DNA from: DUQX01 sp050948825
GTDB taxonomy: Bacteria > Bacillota > Dethiobacteria > DTU022 > UBA8154
NCBI GenBank assembly: GCA_050948825.1
Contig: JBMNEO010000006.1
Span: 1-64,000 of the forward strand
Direction of reading: 5' to 3'
DNA length: 64,000 nt
In this document: positions 7,179 to 16,240 of the stretch, piece by piece
How positions within the stretch are numbered: the stretch's first letter is position 1
How the letters are laid out: each line of letters starts with the position of its first letter
Made by a program: the position numbers and the translations under genes
The notes under the pieces: generated by a model
Databases searched by the model: none
Told to the model about the DNA's origin: nothing
The model's input: only the letters and a program-made list of their open reading frames with translations

Positions 7179-9356
7179 TTATTGCAGGGCTTGTTGGGTT
7201 CTTTTTAACGATAAGGAGATGCGCTTTTTTTGCAGATCTACGGATAAAACCTTCACTTTGACGATATCCCCGACCTTTACAATATCTAAAGGGTGCTTGA
7301 CGTATGATGTGGAGAGTTCGGAGATATGGATCAGGCCGTCCTCGTGGACGCCGATATCAACGAAGGCTCCAAAATCCACAACGTTACGGATGATGCCCTG
7401 GAGTTCCATGCCTTCTTTTAAATCCTCCAGTTCCAGGATGCCTTTTTTGAAGACCGGTTGCGGAAGGTCGTCCCGGGGGTCGCGGCCGGGCTTGACGAAT
7501 TCCGCCAGTATATCCCTTAATGTAGGTTCGCCCACCTGCAGCGCTGCTGCCAGTTCCTTAATATTATGCTGCGGCAGGGAAAAATCCTTCTTTTCAAGAT
7601 CATCAGCGCCAAAGCCCAGTATCTCCATGAGCTTTTGGGCCGTGGCATACGATTCTGGATGTACTGCACTGCGGTCAAGATAGTTTTCCGCACCGAGAAT
7701 CCGCAAAAATCCCGCACATTGTTTGAAAGCGGCAGGGCCGAGTTTGGGTACCTTCTTTAGCTCTGCACGGTTTTTAAAGGAGCCGTTTTCTTCGCGATAA
7801 GCTACTATGTTGGCGGCCACGGTTTTATTGATTCCCGCCACATAGGCCAGCAGTGCCGGTGAAGCGGTGTTCAGGTCCACGCCTACCTGGTTTACACAGG
7901 ATTCCACAACACCGTCCAGCGTTGAGGCAAGTTGTTTTTGGTTAACGTCGTGCTGATACTGGCCAACACCTACGGAGCGGGGGTCTATCTTTACCAGCTC
8001 TGCCATGGAGTCCTGCAGCCGGCGGGCGATGGAGATTGCGCTTCTTTCGGCAACGTCGAGTGCCGGGAACTCTGCCTGGCCCAGTTTGGAGGCGGAATAT
8101 ACGCTGGCACCCGCTTCATTAACTATGGTGTAAGCAAGATTGAGATCGTTTGCTTCCAGTATTTCGGCGATAAAGGCCTCCGTTTCGCGCCCTCCGGTTC
8201 CATTGCCGATGGCGATAGCATTGAGGTTGTGTTTTTCGATCATTTCCAGAACGGTCCGGGCAGATTTTTCCTTTTCAAGCCGGGGCGGGGTGGGGAAGAT
8301 AACGGCAGTTTCCAGTAGCTTTCCTGTTTCGTCGACGCAGGCAATCTTGCAGCCGGTCCTTAAGCCGGGATCGATTGCCAGGATTCTTTTTCCCCGGACA
8401 GGCGGGACCATCAGCAGGCTTCGCAAATTACCCTGAAATACTTTCAACGCCTGTTCTTCGGCCTTTTGGGTAAGGGCGTTGCGAATTTCTCTCTCCAGCG
8501 AGGGGAAAAGCAGCCTTTTCCAGCTGTCGTTTATGGCCTCCAGCAGCTGAAGCCGGGCGTTGCTGTCATAACCCTCTTTGATATAGAATATTTGTATGAG
8601 CAGCAGGATTTTTTCTGCGGGAACTTCTATTTTTACCTGCAAAACATTTTCTTTTTCTCCCCTGTTCATAGCCAGTATACGGTGGGGCTGTACTTTTTTG
8701 CAGGGTTCACGGTAATCATAGTACATTTCGTAGATGCTTTTTTTATCGTTGTTCTCTGCATCCTGGCTTGCGCTGGACGAAATTATTCCTTCGTTAATAA
8801 GAAGTGATCGCAGCTGCGGGCGCAGTTTAGGCTCATCAGAGATAATTTCAGCGATAATATCGCGAGCTCCGCTCAGGGCGTCTTCGGCAGTGAGCACTTC
8901 CTTTTCTGCGTTGATGTAATCCGGGGCAGCCGGCACCGGGTCCTTTTCCCCAGCCATGATCAATTGGGCCAGGGGTTCCAGGCCTTTTTCCCTGGCGATA
9001 GTGGCGCGTGTTCTTCTCCGCGGCCGGAACGGGCGGTAGATGTCTTCGAGAGCGGTTATGCCCGCGGCGTTTTGCACGGCAGATTCTATTTCCGGGGTGA
9101 GCGCATCCTGCTCCGCCAGGAGCCGGTGTATGTCTTCACGGCGCTTTTCCAGGCTGCGCTGCTGAGTAAGTTTTTCTGAAAGAAGACGCAGCTCTTCGTC
9201 AGTCATGCCCCCGGATATTTCTTTCCGGTAACGTGCGATAAAAGGAATTGTATTGCCTTCATCCAGCAGTTCGACTACTCTGGAGACGTTCTGATATTCC
9301 AGGTTTAGTTCTGCGGCGAGGCTCCCGAGGATCTTTTTTTCTGTTTCCCGTTCCAT
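7179..9356 (-). CDS. tex: Tex-family RNA-binding transcription accessory protein
   Basis: A 725-residue protein with the full Tex layout: N-terminal helical domain (IPFIARYRKE near residue 37), a YqgF/RNase H-like domain around residues 320-450 (ILAIDPGLRTGCK, AIGNGTGGRETE), helix-hairpin-helix repeats around 490-560 (VGVDLNTASPALLAYVAGI) and a C-terminal S1 RNA-binding domain from about 645 (GAFVDIGVHEDGLIHISELS). Length matches the family. Tex proteins bind nucleic acid and influence transcription and RNA handling. Ribosome binding site AGGAGG precedes ATG 9356. A promoter is visible at 9389-9417. Confidence 0.95.
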   Translation of the reverse strand: MERETEKKILGSLAAELNLEYQNVSRVVELLDEGNTIPFIARYRKEISGGMTDEELRLLSEKLTQQRSLEKRREDIHRLLAEQDALTPEIESAVQNAAGITALEDIYRPFRPRRRTRATIAREKGLEPLAQLIMAGEKDPVPAAPDYINAEKEVLTAEDALSGARDIIAEIISDEPKLRPQLRSLLINEGIISSSASQDAENNDKKSIYEMYYDYREPCKKVQPHRILAMNRGEKENVLQVKIEVPAEKILLLIQIFYIKEGYDSNARLQLLEAINDSWKRLLFPSLEREIRNALTQKAEEQALKVFQGNLRSLLMVPPVRGKRILAIDPGLRTGCKIACVDETGKLLETAVIFPTPPRLEKEKSARTVLEMIEKHNLNAIAIGNGTGGRETEAFIAEILEANDLNLAYTIVNEAGASVYSASKLGQAEFPALDVAERSAISIARRLQDSMAELVKIDPRSVGVGQYQHDVNQKQLASTLDGVVESCVNQVGVDLNTASPALLAYVAGINKTVAANIVAYREENGSFKNRAELKKVPKLGPAAFKQCAGFLRILGAENYLDRSAVHPESYATAQKLMEILGFGADDLEKKDFSLPQHNIKELAAALQVGEPTLRDILAEFVKPGRDPRDDLPQPVFKKGILELEDLKEGMELQGIIRNVVDFGAFVDIGVHEDGLIHISELSTSYVKHPLDIVKVGDIVKVKVLSVDLQKKRISLSLKRTQQALQ

Positions 9357-9388
9357 AAAAACCTCCTAATCCTTAGTGATCAGAAAAT

Positions 9389-9417
9389 ATTATACCATGA
9401 TTGAGAATAATTGTCCC
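9389..9417 (-). promoter_or_regulatory. Sigma-A promoter for tex
   Basis: On the minus strand, GGGACA (9417-9412) and a perfect TATAAT (9394-9389) are spaced 17 bases apart, 33 bases before the tex start codon. The -35 box matches TTGACA in four of six positions. Confidence 0.6.
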
Positions 9418-9494
9418 TTTTGTGTTGTTTAACGGGACAAGAAGTTATGTATAATATGAATGAGCATTTATTCTATGGGGATTGAAAAATAACA

Positions 9495-9761
9495 ATGGAA
9501 GATTATTGGAAAGAACAAGGCGGAGGGAAAATAATTAAGCTTGCTGATTTCGTGGAGTATCAGCAGGGATCCGGTGAAAAAATTCAAGATGATGCTTACG
9601 ATGATCAGGTCCAACAACTAAAGCAGTTAATCGCTAAAGCCAGGGAATTCTGTTTAGATTATCGCCCCTTAACACGGGCGATATCTTTGTTTTTAACGGT
9701 TCCGGCACTTCTTTCAACTTTTTATTATCGATCATCTTTATTACCCTATTTTCTACCTTGA
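9495..9761 (+). CDS. Small hypothetical protein, 3' end doubtful
   Basis: An ATG opens a hydrophilic, acidic-basic stretch of about 55 residues (MEDYWKEQGGGKIIKLADF...). I recognise no family. In frame it reads on to 9761, but that tail is the antisense of the convergent HTH gene and is probably not real. A one-base skip would stop the frame at TAG 9655-9657, just before the hairpin at 9660-9694. That is the same one-base-excess error seen in other genes of this window. A TATAAT-like box lies about 45 bases upstream. The ribosome binding site is weak. Confidence 0.35.
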   Translation: MEDYWKEQGGGKIIKLADFVEYQQGSGEKIQDDAYDDQVQQLKQLIAKAREFCLDYRPLTRAISLFLTVPALLSTFYYRSSLLPYFLP

Positions 9762-9855
9762 GCTTTATCGCCAGCTCCTTAACCGTAAAACCCCGGTTTT
9801 TTCGCAGCTCTTTTACTGTCTTATTGTTTATCCCGAAGTTTCTAAAAAAGAACAA
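9634..9855 (-). CDS. Small XRE-like helix-turn-helix protein
   Basis: A 73-residue protein with a helix-turn-helix pattern: KELRKNRGFTVKELAIKL then VENRVIKMIDN. The tail reads VPEPLKTKISPVLRGD and ends PWL. The start is TTG 9855 with GGGGTGG upstream. It overlaps the 3' part of the opposing small gene. The protein is shorter than most XRE regulators and lacks any effector domain, so a DNA-binding role is an inference from the helix pattern alone. Confidence 0.55.
   Translation of the reverse strand: MFFFRNFGINNKTVKELRKNRGFTVKELAIKLKVENRVIKMIDNKKLKEVPEPLKTKISPVLRGDNLNRIPWL
9660..9694 (+). terminator. Rho-independent terminator-like hairpin
   Basis: TATCGCCC (9660-9667) pairs perfectly with GGGCGATA (9676-9683) around an 8-base loop and is followed by the T-rich TCTTTGTTTTT. 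It would end transcription of the small plus-strand gene that starts at 9495. Confidence 0.55.
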
Positions 9856-10077
9856 AAAACCACCCCTTATTCAGTCTCATAGGATATTCTCCAGCGAACT
9901 TCAATTAACCTTTAACCTTTTTGAATAATAGGGGTGGGAATATTCTTTTGCTGTAATTTTTTGGGGCAGTATGTAAGTGGGTAGTATGAAGGTGTTTTGG
10001 AGATGTAAGCCTGCGCTGCTTTATTATACCGGAGTACGGATTGTCCGGTGGAATTTAAATTACTTATCTCCCGCTGC

Positions 10078-10296
10078 CTATCCTCCGCCGATAAAGGGAT
10101 AGACGCGGACTTCATCTCCGTCCTGTAAATAAGTTTTACTGTATTCTGGTGGGGGGATGATTGTGTTGTTAACGATTACTGTTGCCTTGCCGCCCAGAAA
10201 AAGGCTGTAAGTTTTATCCTTCTTCATCTGCCGCAGTAATAGTTCAACCGTCATCCCCTCTTCCCATTGTATTTCTTTATAATTTACACGCAGCAT
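10078..10296 (-). CDS. ThiS/MoaD-like sulfur-carrier protein
   Basis: A 72-residue ubiquitin-fold protein ending in Gly-Gly-Gly (VRVYPFIGGG), the mark of ThiS/MoaD sulfur carriers that are activated as C-terminal thiocarboxylates. ATG 10296 is preferred over the TTG 14 codons upstream, because GGGAAG lies eight bases before it. It is the last gene of the alcohol dehydrogenase / aldehyde oxidoreductase operon. A MoaD-type protein beside an aldehyde oxidoreductase suggests it supplies sulfur for the dithiolene of the tungsto/molybdopterin cofactor. A role in thiamine synthesis is less likely, as no thi genes are nearby. Confidence 0.8.
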   Translation of the reverse strand: MLRVNYKEIQWEEGMTVELLLRQMKKDKTYSLFLGGKATVIVNNTIIPPPEYSKTYLQDGDEVRVYPFIGGG

Positions 10297-10361
10297 TTCT
10301 ATTCTTCCCATCTTTATAAAATGATAGCTATAATCCAAAAGTTTGGGTAAAGAGTCTTTTA

Positions 10362-12062
10362 TTAGAAATTCAGAACTCCGTCAAGTTCAATCGTTTTAAT
10401 ATCAAAAACAGCACCTGTGGCCGGGGATTTCTCGGTAAGGAAGAAATCCGGCAGGCGGTCATTTTCCTCTTTAAAGCCGGCGGCGGCGTTAAAGGCCTTT
10501 TCCCTCAAGATAGACTGCCGTCCGATATCGAGAACTTTATCGAAATCCCATTCTCCGCCGTAAATACCGGCTAAGAGTTCCGGAATGGTATCGGGCGAAG
10601 CGGCGGAGAACCAGGCGAACAGGCACATCATGGTGTCCGCGGTGGCGGAGACCGATTGCATCAAGGCGGAGACGGCTGCCTGCCCCAGGGGAGAGAGGGG
10701 ATCCAAGGGCGCCTCCAGCGTAAGACCGGATGTATGATCTGCCCCCATCGGCGAGGTGGCAAAGGTCACACCTGTTCCTTTTAGATTTCGCGAATCATAT
10801 GCGGCCATGGCCTGCCCCTTCACCGTCGGGATTCGTTTTACCCCGAGTTCTGTGCCGGTAACCTGGGTACCCTGCCCCAACAGCTTGCCCAGTTCGGTTC
10901 CCGCCATCATCTCTTCGATCAGCCCGATGGCAGCTCCGCCGTCTCCCCAGGGTATTTTCCCGGCTTCCATGCAGACGGCTATGGTCGCGCCCGTTTCTAT
11001 GGTGTCGAGGCCGAAGTCATCGCACATCCGGTCTATGCGGGCAATTACATCGAGATCGGCTATATCGCAGTTGGAACCGCAAAGAGCGATAGTCTCATAT
11101 TCTAAACCGGAGGTCAGGTGTTCCCCGGTTTTGTCGTTATAATGATTGGAGCAGTGGATAACACAGCCTGTCATACAGGGCTCACCGCTTTTCCCGCCGT
11201 TTACCTGTAGGTTGCTCATGAATTTTTCTCCATTGATGGAATCAAGCTTGTCGTAAAATTTACCGCTGAAATTGCGTACGGGAAGGATTGCCATAGAGCC
11301 GGTAACGCCGACGAGCGCCGGGGTGCCAATTTCGCGTGCCCATCTCATCCCCTCGTTGTTAGCTGCCACGTCGGTAAATTTTTTCCTGGCAACCTCAAAA
11401 CGTTCTTTGTCGGCATACTCAAATTCATGAGGGGCTTCGGCCCTTTCGATCACTATGGCTTTAATTTTTTTGGAACCCATAACTGCGCCCATTCCGCCCC
11501 GTGCTGATGCACAGGAAGGGTAGCCTGTGGATGCATCCAGATGCTGAAGTGAAGAGTTTTTGTACAGCATTTCCCCTGCCCTGCCGATGGAGATTACCCC
11601 TATTCTGTTACCGTAGATTTCTTTTAACTTATTGACCAGCGCATAATTGTTTAACCCAACATACTCGTCTGCGGGAATAAGCTTTGCAGTTCCATCTTTT
11701 TCAATTTTTAACAGGTGCCAGCCGTCCGTGTCGGGCAGATCTTCCAGGATAATCATTTTAATATTGTGACGAGCCAGCAAGGTTGCGGATGTGCCGCCCG
11801 AGTTGGATTCTTTGATCCCACCGGTCAGGGGGCTCTTCCCACCGACGGAAATCCGGTGGGCTGCCGGCACTGTGGTTCCTGCTAGCAAAGTCGTGCAGAT
11901 GATCAGTTTATTCCCTGCTCCCAGGGGGTCACAGGTTGGGGCTACTTCATCGATCATTACTTTGGAGATAAGGCTCCGCCCTCCTAGAAGGCGGTATTCT
12001 TCTTTTAATTCCTCTTCCATAACCGTTTTTGTTCTTGCATTTACTCTAATTACTTTTGCCAC
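10362..12062 (-). CDS. Tungsten-type aldehyde:ferredoxin oxidoreductase family protein
   Basis: A 566-residue member of the AOR family. The N-terminal domain carries RISVGGKSPLTGG (near residue 68) and a central SCASARGGMGAVMGSKKIKAI stretch, both typical of the bis-pterdithiolene binding region. CMTGCVIHC near residue 300 is the CxxCxxxC part of the [4Fe-4S] site. Family members oxidise aldehydes to acids with ferredoxin, or reduce acids in reverse. The exact substrate cannot be read. The start is GTG 12062 with GAGAGGAG upstream. It follows the alcohol dehydrogenase by 36 bases and precedes the MoaD-like gene. A shared role in alcohol, aldehyde and acid interconversion with ferredoxin is the natural inference. 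Confidence 0.92.
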   Translation of the reverse strand: MAKVIRVNARTKTVMEEELKEEYRLLGGRSLISKVMIDEVAPTCDPLGAGNKLIICTTLLAGTTVPAAHRISVGGKSPLTGGIKESNSGGTSATLLARHNIKMIILEDLPDTDGWHLLKIEKDGTAKLIPADEYVGLNNYALVNKLKEIYGNRIGVISIGRAGEMLYKNSSLQHLDASTGYPSCASARGGMGAVMGSKKIKAIVIERAEAPHEFEYADKERFEVARKKFTDVAANNEGMRWAREIGTPALVGVTGSMAILPVRNFSGKFYDKLDSINGEKFMSNLQVNGGKSGEPCMTGCVIHCSNHYNDKTGEHLTSGLEYETIALCGSNCDIADLDVIARIDRMCDDFGLDTIETGATIAVCMEAGKIPWGDGGAAIGLIEEMMAGTELGKLLGQGTQVTGTELGVKRIPTVKGQAMAAYDSRNLKGTGVTFATSPMGADHTSGLTLEAPLDPLSPLGQAAVSALMQSVSATADTMMCLFAWFSAASPDTIPELLAGIYGGEWDFDKVLDIGRQSILREKAFNAAAGFKEENDRLPDFFLTEKSPATGAVFDIKTIELDGVLNF

Positions 12063-12098
12063 GGTATTTCTCCTCTCATATTATTTTTGTAATGATCT

Positions 12099-13256
12099 TT
12101 AAGATGCATATGCTCTTTTAAGCATAGATAATATCTGTTTGGCGGAAGCCCGTTTGGGCCCGAACATTGCGCAGTCATCCGCCAGGACGTTGCCGACGAT
12201 TTGTTCCAGCGATGACTCTTCAATATTAAAATCTTTAAGGCCGGGGATGCCTGCTTCACGGTTCAGACGTCGGATGGCACCGGCAACTTCGTTACCCAGT
12301 TCCTCAGGTGAAAGGTCTTTTGAAAGCGAAATCCCCATGGCTTTGGCGATCTGTTCCACTTTTTCGGGAACGGCGTCCGCTACATATTCAATAACCCCCG
12401 GCAATGCGACGGCACATCCCACGCCGTGAGGAATATGATAATATGCACCGATGGTATGGGCAAGTGCATGGCCCCAGTGCGTTAGCGCATCATTAAACGC
12501 AATACCGGCAAGCAGCGCAGCAAAGGACATATTTGTACGGGCGGTAAGATCGCTGCCGTTATTCACAGCTTTGAGCAGATTTTCGGTAATAAGGGATATA
12601 GCCTTTTCTGCAAGCGTGTCGGACATGGGGTTCATCCCTCCGGAGGTTAAAGCCTCTGCTGCGTGGGAAAAAGCGTCCATACCGGTTGATGCAGTAATAT
12701 GCGGTGGCAGTCCAAGCATCAGTTCGGGATCTACAATGGCCAGCGTTGCAATGGCTGCAGGACCAATAACTCCTTTTTTTGTGCGGCTTGCGGTATCTGA
12801 GACGACGCTGATGGCTGTCATTTCGCTGCCGGTTCCTGCGGTTGTGGGGAGCAAGACCAGCGGTTTCCCGGGTTTTATCACGGCGCCTGAACCTACATAA
12901 TATTGGTTAATGGGTGGGGGGTTGGTTAAAAGCACGTTTACCCCCTTAGCCGTATCCATGGCACTTCCTCCGCCAATACCGACGACCCCGTCAACTTGTT
13001 GCTTATTAGCCATCGCAGCCGCTTCATTAATTACGGTATCCGGCGGGTCTGCCATTACACCGTCAAATACTATTACCTCGAGACCTGCTGCTTTAAGGTT
13101 GGAGAGGATTATGTCTGCGATGCCGGCGTCCTTGATCCCCTTATCATGGACACAGAATACTTTCATAACTCCCATTTCCTTTAACTTCAGTCCTGTTCGC
13201 AGCGAGGCTCCTGCCCCAAAAAGTACGGGTACCGAACGATTAAAACTTACAATCAT
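12099..13256 (-). CDS. Iron-containing alcohol dehydrogenase
   Basis: A 385-residue group III alcohol dehydrogenase. The nucleotide-binding motif GGGSAMDTAKG lies near residue 97. The metal-site histidines lie in GMDAFSHAAEAL (near residue 200), HWGHALAHTIG (near 262) and HIPHG (near 276). Such enzymes are NAD(P)-dependent and interconvert alcohols and aldehydes. The start ATG 13256 has AAGGAGTG nine bases upstream. It heads the operon with the aldehyde oxidoreductase and ThiS/MoaD-like genes, so ethanol or another primary alcohol oxidised to acid, or the reverse, is plausible. Confidence 0.93.
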   Translation of the reverse strand: MIVSFNRSVPVLFGAGASLRTGLKLKEMGVMKVFCVHDKGIKDAGIADIILSNLKAAGLEVIVFDGVMADPPDTVINEAAAMANKQQVDGVVGIGGGSAMDTAKGVNVLLTNPPPINQYYVGSGAVIKPGKPLVLLPTTAGTGSEMTAISVVSDTASRTKKGVIGPAAIATLAIVDPELMLGLPPHITASTGMDAFSHAAEALTSGGMNPMSDTLAEKAISLITENLLKAVNNGSDLTARTNMSFAALLAGIAFNDALTHWGHALAHTIGAYYHIPHGVGCAVALPGVIEYVADAVPEKVEQIAKAMGISLSKDLSPEELGNEVAGAIRRLNREAGIPGLKDFNIEESSLEQIVGNVLADDCAMFGPKRASAKQILSMLKRAYAS

Positions 13257-13607
13257 TGGCTATTCACTCCTTTCAATACTTTATTTAGTTTATTATTAAA
13301 CAAATAATTTCCAGTCTAAAATTCCTCGTATAAAGCTCGAATAATATAAAAGGGCGAAAGCTATTATTATCATAACAAATAATTAAGTAAATTTCAACAA
13401 TTTTGTCTTCTTGGAATATCATTAAATTGTATCCAGTCAGATAAAGGGTGATGGGATGTATGAGGCGGTAAGGGTTCGGGAATAGAAGTAAAGAGAAGAG
13501 GAAGGTATTTTATATTTTTCATGGAATTAGTAAATATTATAAAAAGGTATAGACAATGCTATTGTGTAATACTATATAACTCGGGTTTAGAAAAAGGTGA
13601 ATGACAG
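13257..13607. other. Divergent intergenic region between adh and trmK
   Basis: 350 AT-rich bases between two divergent operons, without an open reading frame that I would support. The plus-strand promoter for trmK is at 13550-13578. I see no convincing sigma-A or sigma-54 motif for the alcohol dehydrogenase side. Confidence 0.5.
13550..13578 (+). promoter_or_regulatory. Sigma-A promoter for trmK-nif3
   Basis: TAGACA (13550-13555) and TATATA (13573-13578) with a 17-base spacer, 29 bases before the GTG start of trmK. Both boxes match the consensus in five of six positions. Confidence 0.55.
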
Positions 13608-14312
13608 GTGAAATTGAAACCCCGATTAACTGGAGTTGCATCCCTGGTTCCTTCAGGTTCAGTTGTGGCCGATATTGGTACAGATCATGCCTATTTGCCT
13701 GTTCATCTCGTTAAGGAAAAGTCCTGCCCACGGGTTATTGCTGTGGAGAAATCTCCGGATAATTGCAGGATGGCTATGGAAACTGTCAACCTTTTTAACC
13801 TGAACCATCAAGTGGAAGTCCGCAGCGGAGATGGCCTGCTTGCCCTGCAGGAGGCTGATGGTGTGGAAGTGGTGGTTATCGCAGGTCTTGGAGGTAAGAC
13901 TATCTGCAGGATGCTTATCGCTGCGGGTGACCGGATCCGGCGCTATAAAAGGATAGTGCTGCAGCCCATGGGTGATCTGCCTCTGGTCAGGCGCTGGCTG
14001 GTGGCGCACGGGTTTTACTTTCCCGAAGAGAAGCTGGTAAAAGAAAAAGAACATTTCTATGAGATTATCGCCGTTGAAAAGGGCAGGCAGGAGGTTGTTG
14101 AGCCGCTTTTTCTGGAACTTGGGCCGACCCTTCTTAAAAAGAAGGACCCTTTGCTTGTCCCCTGGCTTGAGCATAAGCTGAGGCTTTACGAGCAGGTAAT
14201 CGGAGGACTGCTTCGGTCAAGGGATGCCTCGGATGATTCCCGAAGACGTTACTTTTTAAACCGATATGAAAGGTTGAAGGGAGTGCTGGAGGATGTTTGC
14301 CGCGGGAAGTGA
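13608..14312 (+). CDS. trmK: tRNA (adenine22-N1)-methyltransferase TrmK
   Basis: A 234-residue class I SAM-dependent methyltransferase. Motif I is VVADIGTDHAYLPVHL (near residue 22). IAGLGGKTICRML lies near residue 92 and LQPMGDLPLVRRWL near 122. This pattern is that of TrmK, which methylates N1 of A22 in tRNA. The start is GTG 13608. The gene overlaps the Nif3-like gene by 20 bases, a pairing common across Bacillota. The promoter is at 13550-13578. Confidence 0.93.
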   Translation: MKLKPRLTGVASLVPSGSVVADIGTDHAYLPVHLVKEKSCPRVIAVEKSPDNCRMAMETVNLFNLNHQVEVRSGDGLLALQEADGVEVVVIAGLGGKTICRMLIAAGDRIRRYKRIVLQPMGDLPLVRRWLVAHGFYFPEEKLVKEKEHFYEIIAVEKGRQEVVEPLFLELGPTLLKKKDPLLVPWLEHKLRLYEQVIGGLLRSRDASDDSRRRYFLNRYERLKGVLEDVCRGK

Positions 14313-15414
14313 TATTGTCTCTTTTATTGAAGAGCTTGCTCCACTCGAGTGGGCTTTAGAAGGTGACGCCAGCGGGCTGCAGTGGGGCGATCTGAGGCGA
14401 GAAGCGGAAGCAGTGCTTGTGACGCTGGATTTCTCGGAGGAAGTGCTGGAAGAAGCGCTGCAGATTGGTGCTTCATTTATTTTTTCCCATCATCCTTATT
14501 TATACCGGCCGTTGAAAAAAATCGATCTCACAAACAGGCGTGAAGCTCTTGTTGCCAGGGCGTTAAAGGAAGGGATTACGCTTTATGCCGCACATACCAA
14601 TCTTGATGTTGCGCCCGCAGGAGTCAGCCATGCCCTTGGCGAACTTTTTGGATTAAAAGAAATGAAGCCTCTTTGCCTGACGGGAAGGGAAGGGCTGGAA
14701 AAGCTGGTTGTCTTTGTTCCCGAAGGGTATGAAGATCGGGTGCGCGGCGCTCTTGCCGGTGCGGGGGCGGGTTTTTTGGGAAACTACAGCCACTGCACTT
14801 TTCAGGTCCTCGGGACGGGAACATTTTTGCCGGAAGAGGGGGCTTCGCCTTTTATCGGGGCGCGGGGCACCCTGGAGAAGGTCGCCGAATACCGCCTGGA
14901 GACAATCTATCCCGGCCGCTTACGGAACAGGGTGTTGGAAGCTCTTTTTGCGGCTCATCCCTATGAAGAAGTAGCCTACGATATTTATGCGTTGAAAAAT
15001 GAAGGACAAGTATGGGGCCTTGGAAGGTGCGGGGTGTTTGAAAAGCCTGTTCAACTTAAAGAATTGGTAAACCGGTGCCGTGAGCTGCTCGGTCCCTGCC
15101 CTGTAAAAATAGCGGGGGATGCGGAAAAGATGATCGCTAAAGCAGCGGTTCTGGGAGGTAGCGGCTCGGATTATATTGGCCATGCTTTGCAGAGCGGCGC
15201 GGATGTTTTTATCTCCGGCGACATTAAATACCATGATGCCCAGGAAGCTATCCTTTCAGAGCTCGCCGTTATCGACGCCGGGCATGAAGCTACGGAAAGG
15301 CCGGTGATTCCTGTTATTGCTGAGTTGCTGGAGAAAAAAATAAAAGAAGCGGGGCTGGCAACAGAGGTTATTGCGTCCCGCATAACCGGTGCCCTGTGGT
15401 GGCTTGAGAATTAA
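14293..15414 (+). CDS. Nif3-like dinuclear metal centre protein (YqfO type)
   Basis: A 373-residue Nif3 (DUF34) protein of the long kind with an inserted PII-like domain (about residues 130-235, from LEKLVVFVPEGYEDRV to HPYEEVAYDIY). Metal ligands appear in FIFSHHPYLYRP (near residue 61), LYAAHTNLDVA (near 98) and near the C-terminus in DAGHEATE. The biochemical role of the family is unsettled, despite the annotation GTP cyclohydrolase 1 type 2. The gene overlaps trmK and is followed at once by a strong terminator. Confidence 0.9.
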   Translation: MFAAGSDIVSFIEELAPLEWALEGDASGLQWGDLRREAEAVLVTLDFSEEVLEEALQIGASFIFSHHPYLYRPLKKIDLTNRREALVARALKEGITLYAAHTNLDVAPAGVSHALGELFGLKEMKPLCLTGREGLEKLVVFVPEGYEDRVRGALAGAGAGFLGNYSHCTFQVLGTGTFLPEEGASPFIGARGTLEKVAEYRLETIYPGRLRNRVLEALFAAHPYEEVAYDIYALKNEGQVWGLGRCGVFEKPVQLKELVNRCRELLGPCPVKIAGDAEKMIAKAAVLGGSGSDYIGHALQSGADVFISGDIKYHDAQEAILSELAVIDAGHEATERPVIPVIAELLEKKIKEAGLATEVIASRITGALWWLEN

Positions 15415-15446
15415 AGGATAGGAAACGCTCCTATCCTTTTTCTTTA
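15413..15446 (+). terminator. Strong rho-independent terminator after the Nif3-like gene
   Basis: AAAGGATAGGA (15413-15423) pairs perfectly with TCCTATCCTTT (15429-15439) around the loop AACGC, followed by a T-rich tract. The stem begins within the stop codon of the Nif3-like gene. Confidence 0.9.
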
Positions 15447-15486
15447 TAGTTTGTTATATAATCTAATAAAGACGGGAGATGGGTTT

Positions 15487-16200
15487 ATGGAACAGTTACA
15501 GTTACTGTGGGAACTGCAGGAAATAGAACGCGAGATTAGACAAAAGGAAAAAGAACTGCAAAATTTGGCCAGTGTGATAAAATACAAACAACAAAAGACA
15601 GCTTACCTCAATTTTTTGGAAGACAAAAAAATCACGGAGGAAAAGCACGCTGGCGACAAAAAAAATTTAAAGCTTTACGAAATGAAGCTGCAGAATATCT
15701 CGGATACACTCAAGGAATTAAATTCCGAGCTCTATGGTGGTAAAATCGGCAGTGCCAAGGAACTGGAAAGCCTGGAGAAAAAAGTGCGCTCCAAAGAAAA
15801 GGAGAAGTCGGATCTGGAAGAAAAGATTCTGGCTTTTATGGAAAACCTGGAAAACGATGAAGAAATAATTGCAGAATTAAAGAACAGGGAGAAGGAAAAA
15901 AAGGAGGCACTCCAGAAATCTAATACTCATGCACGCAGGGACGTTGAAAATGCCCGGAGCGGGCTCGAATTATTAAAGGAAAAAAAGGACGAGTTAATGC
16001 ATGCAATCGAGCCTAAATTAATCAGCAAATACAGGGAGCTAAACAATCGCTTGCAGGGCAGGTGCATATCGCTGGTAAAGAAAGGCTTTTGCGGCGTTTG
16101 CAATGTTTCGCTGCCTTCTTCATTCCGGTCACGCATGCTTACCCCGGGGGAGCTGGTATTTTGCGAAAACTGTGGTTGTCTCCTTGTCCCGGGTGATTAA
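15487..16200 (+). CDS. Coiled-coil protein with C-terminal C4 zinc ribbon
   Basis: A 237-residue protein. Residues about 5-180 form a long, charged antiparallel coiled coil. The last about 45 residues form a C4 zinc ribbon: FCGVCNVSLPSS then FCENCGCLLVP. This is the conserved DUF164/CT398-like family, often found near Nif3 genes. Its function is not established. The start is ATG 15487 with GGGAGATGGG upstream, in preference to an earlier TTG. The stop codon lies inside a tandem duplication at 16187-16214. Confidence 0.85.
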   Translation: MEQLQLLWELQEIEREIRQKEKELQNLASVIKYKQQKTAYLNFLEDKKITEEKHAGDKKNLKLYEMKLQNISDTLKELNSELYGGKIGSAKELESLEKKVRSKEKEKSDLEEKILAFMENLENDEEIIAELKNREKEKKEALQKSNTHARRDVENARSGLELLKEKKDELMHAIEPKLISKYRELNNRLQGRCISLVKKGFCGVCNVSLPSSFRSRMLTPGELVFCENCGCLLVPGD

Positions 16201-16214
16201 TCCCGGGTGATTAA
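16187..16214. repeat. 14-bp tandem duplication across a stop codon
   Basis: TCCCGGGTGATTAA occurs twice in direct contact (16187-16200 and 16201-16214). The first copy encodes the final residues and the stop codon of the zinc-ribbon gene. A recent slippage duplication is likely. Confidence 0.9.
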
Positions 16215-16240
16215 TTAGAGGTTTAGAAAGGGGAACGTTC

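Noticed and set aside
9912..10115. A 67-codon minus-strand frame overlapping the MoaD-like gene end
   Set aside because: No ribosome binding site, no family features, and overlap with a well-supported gene.
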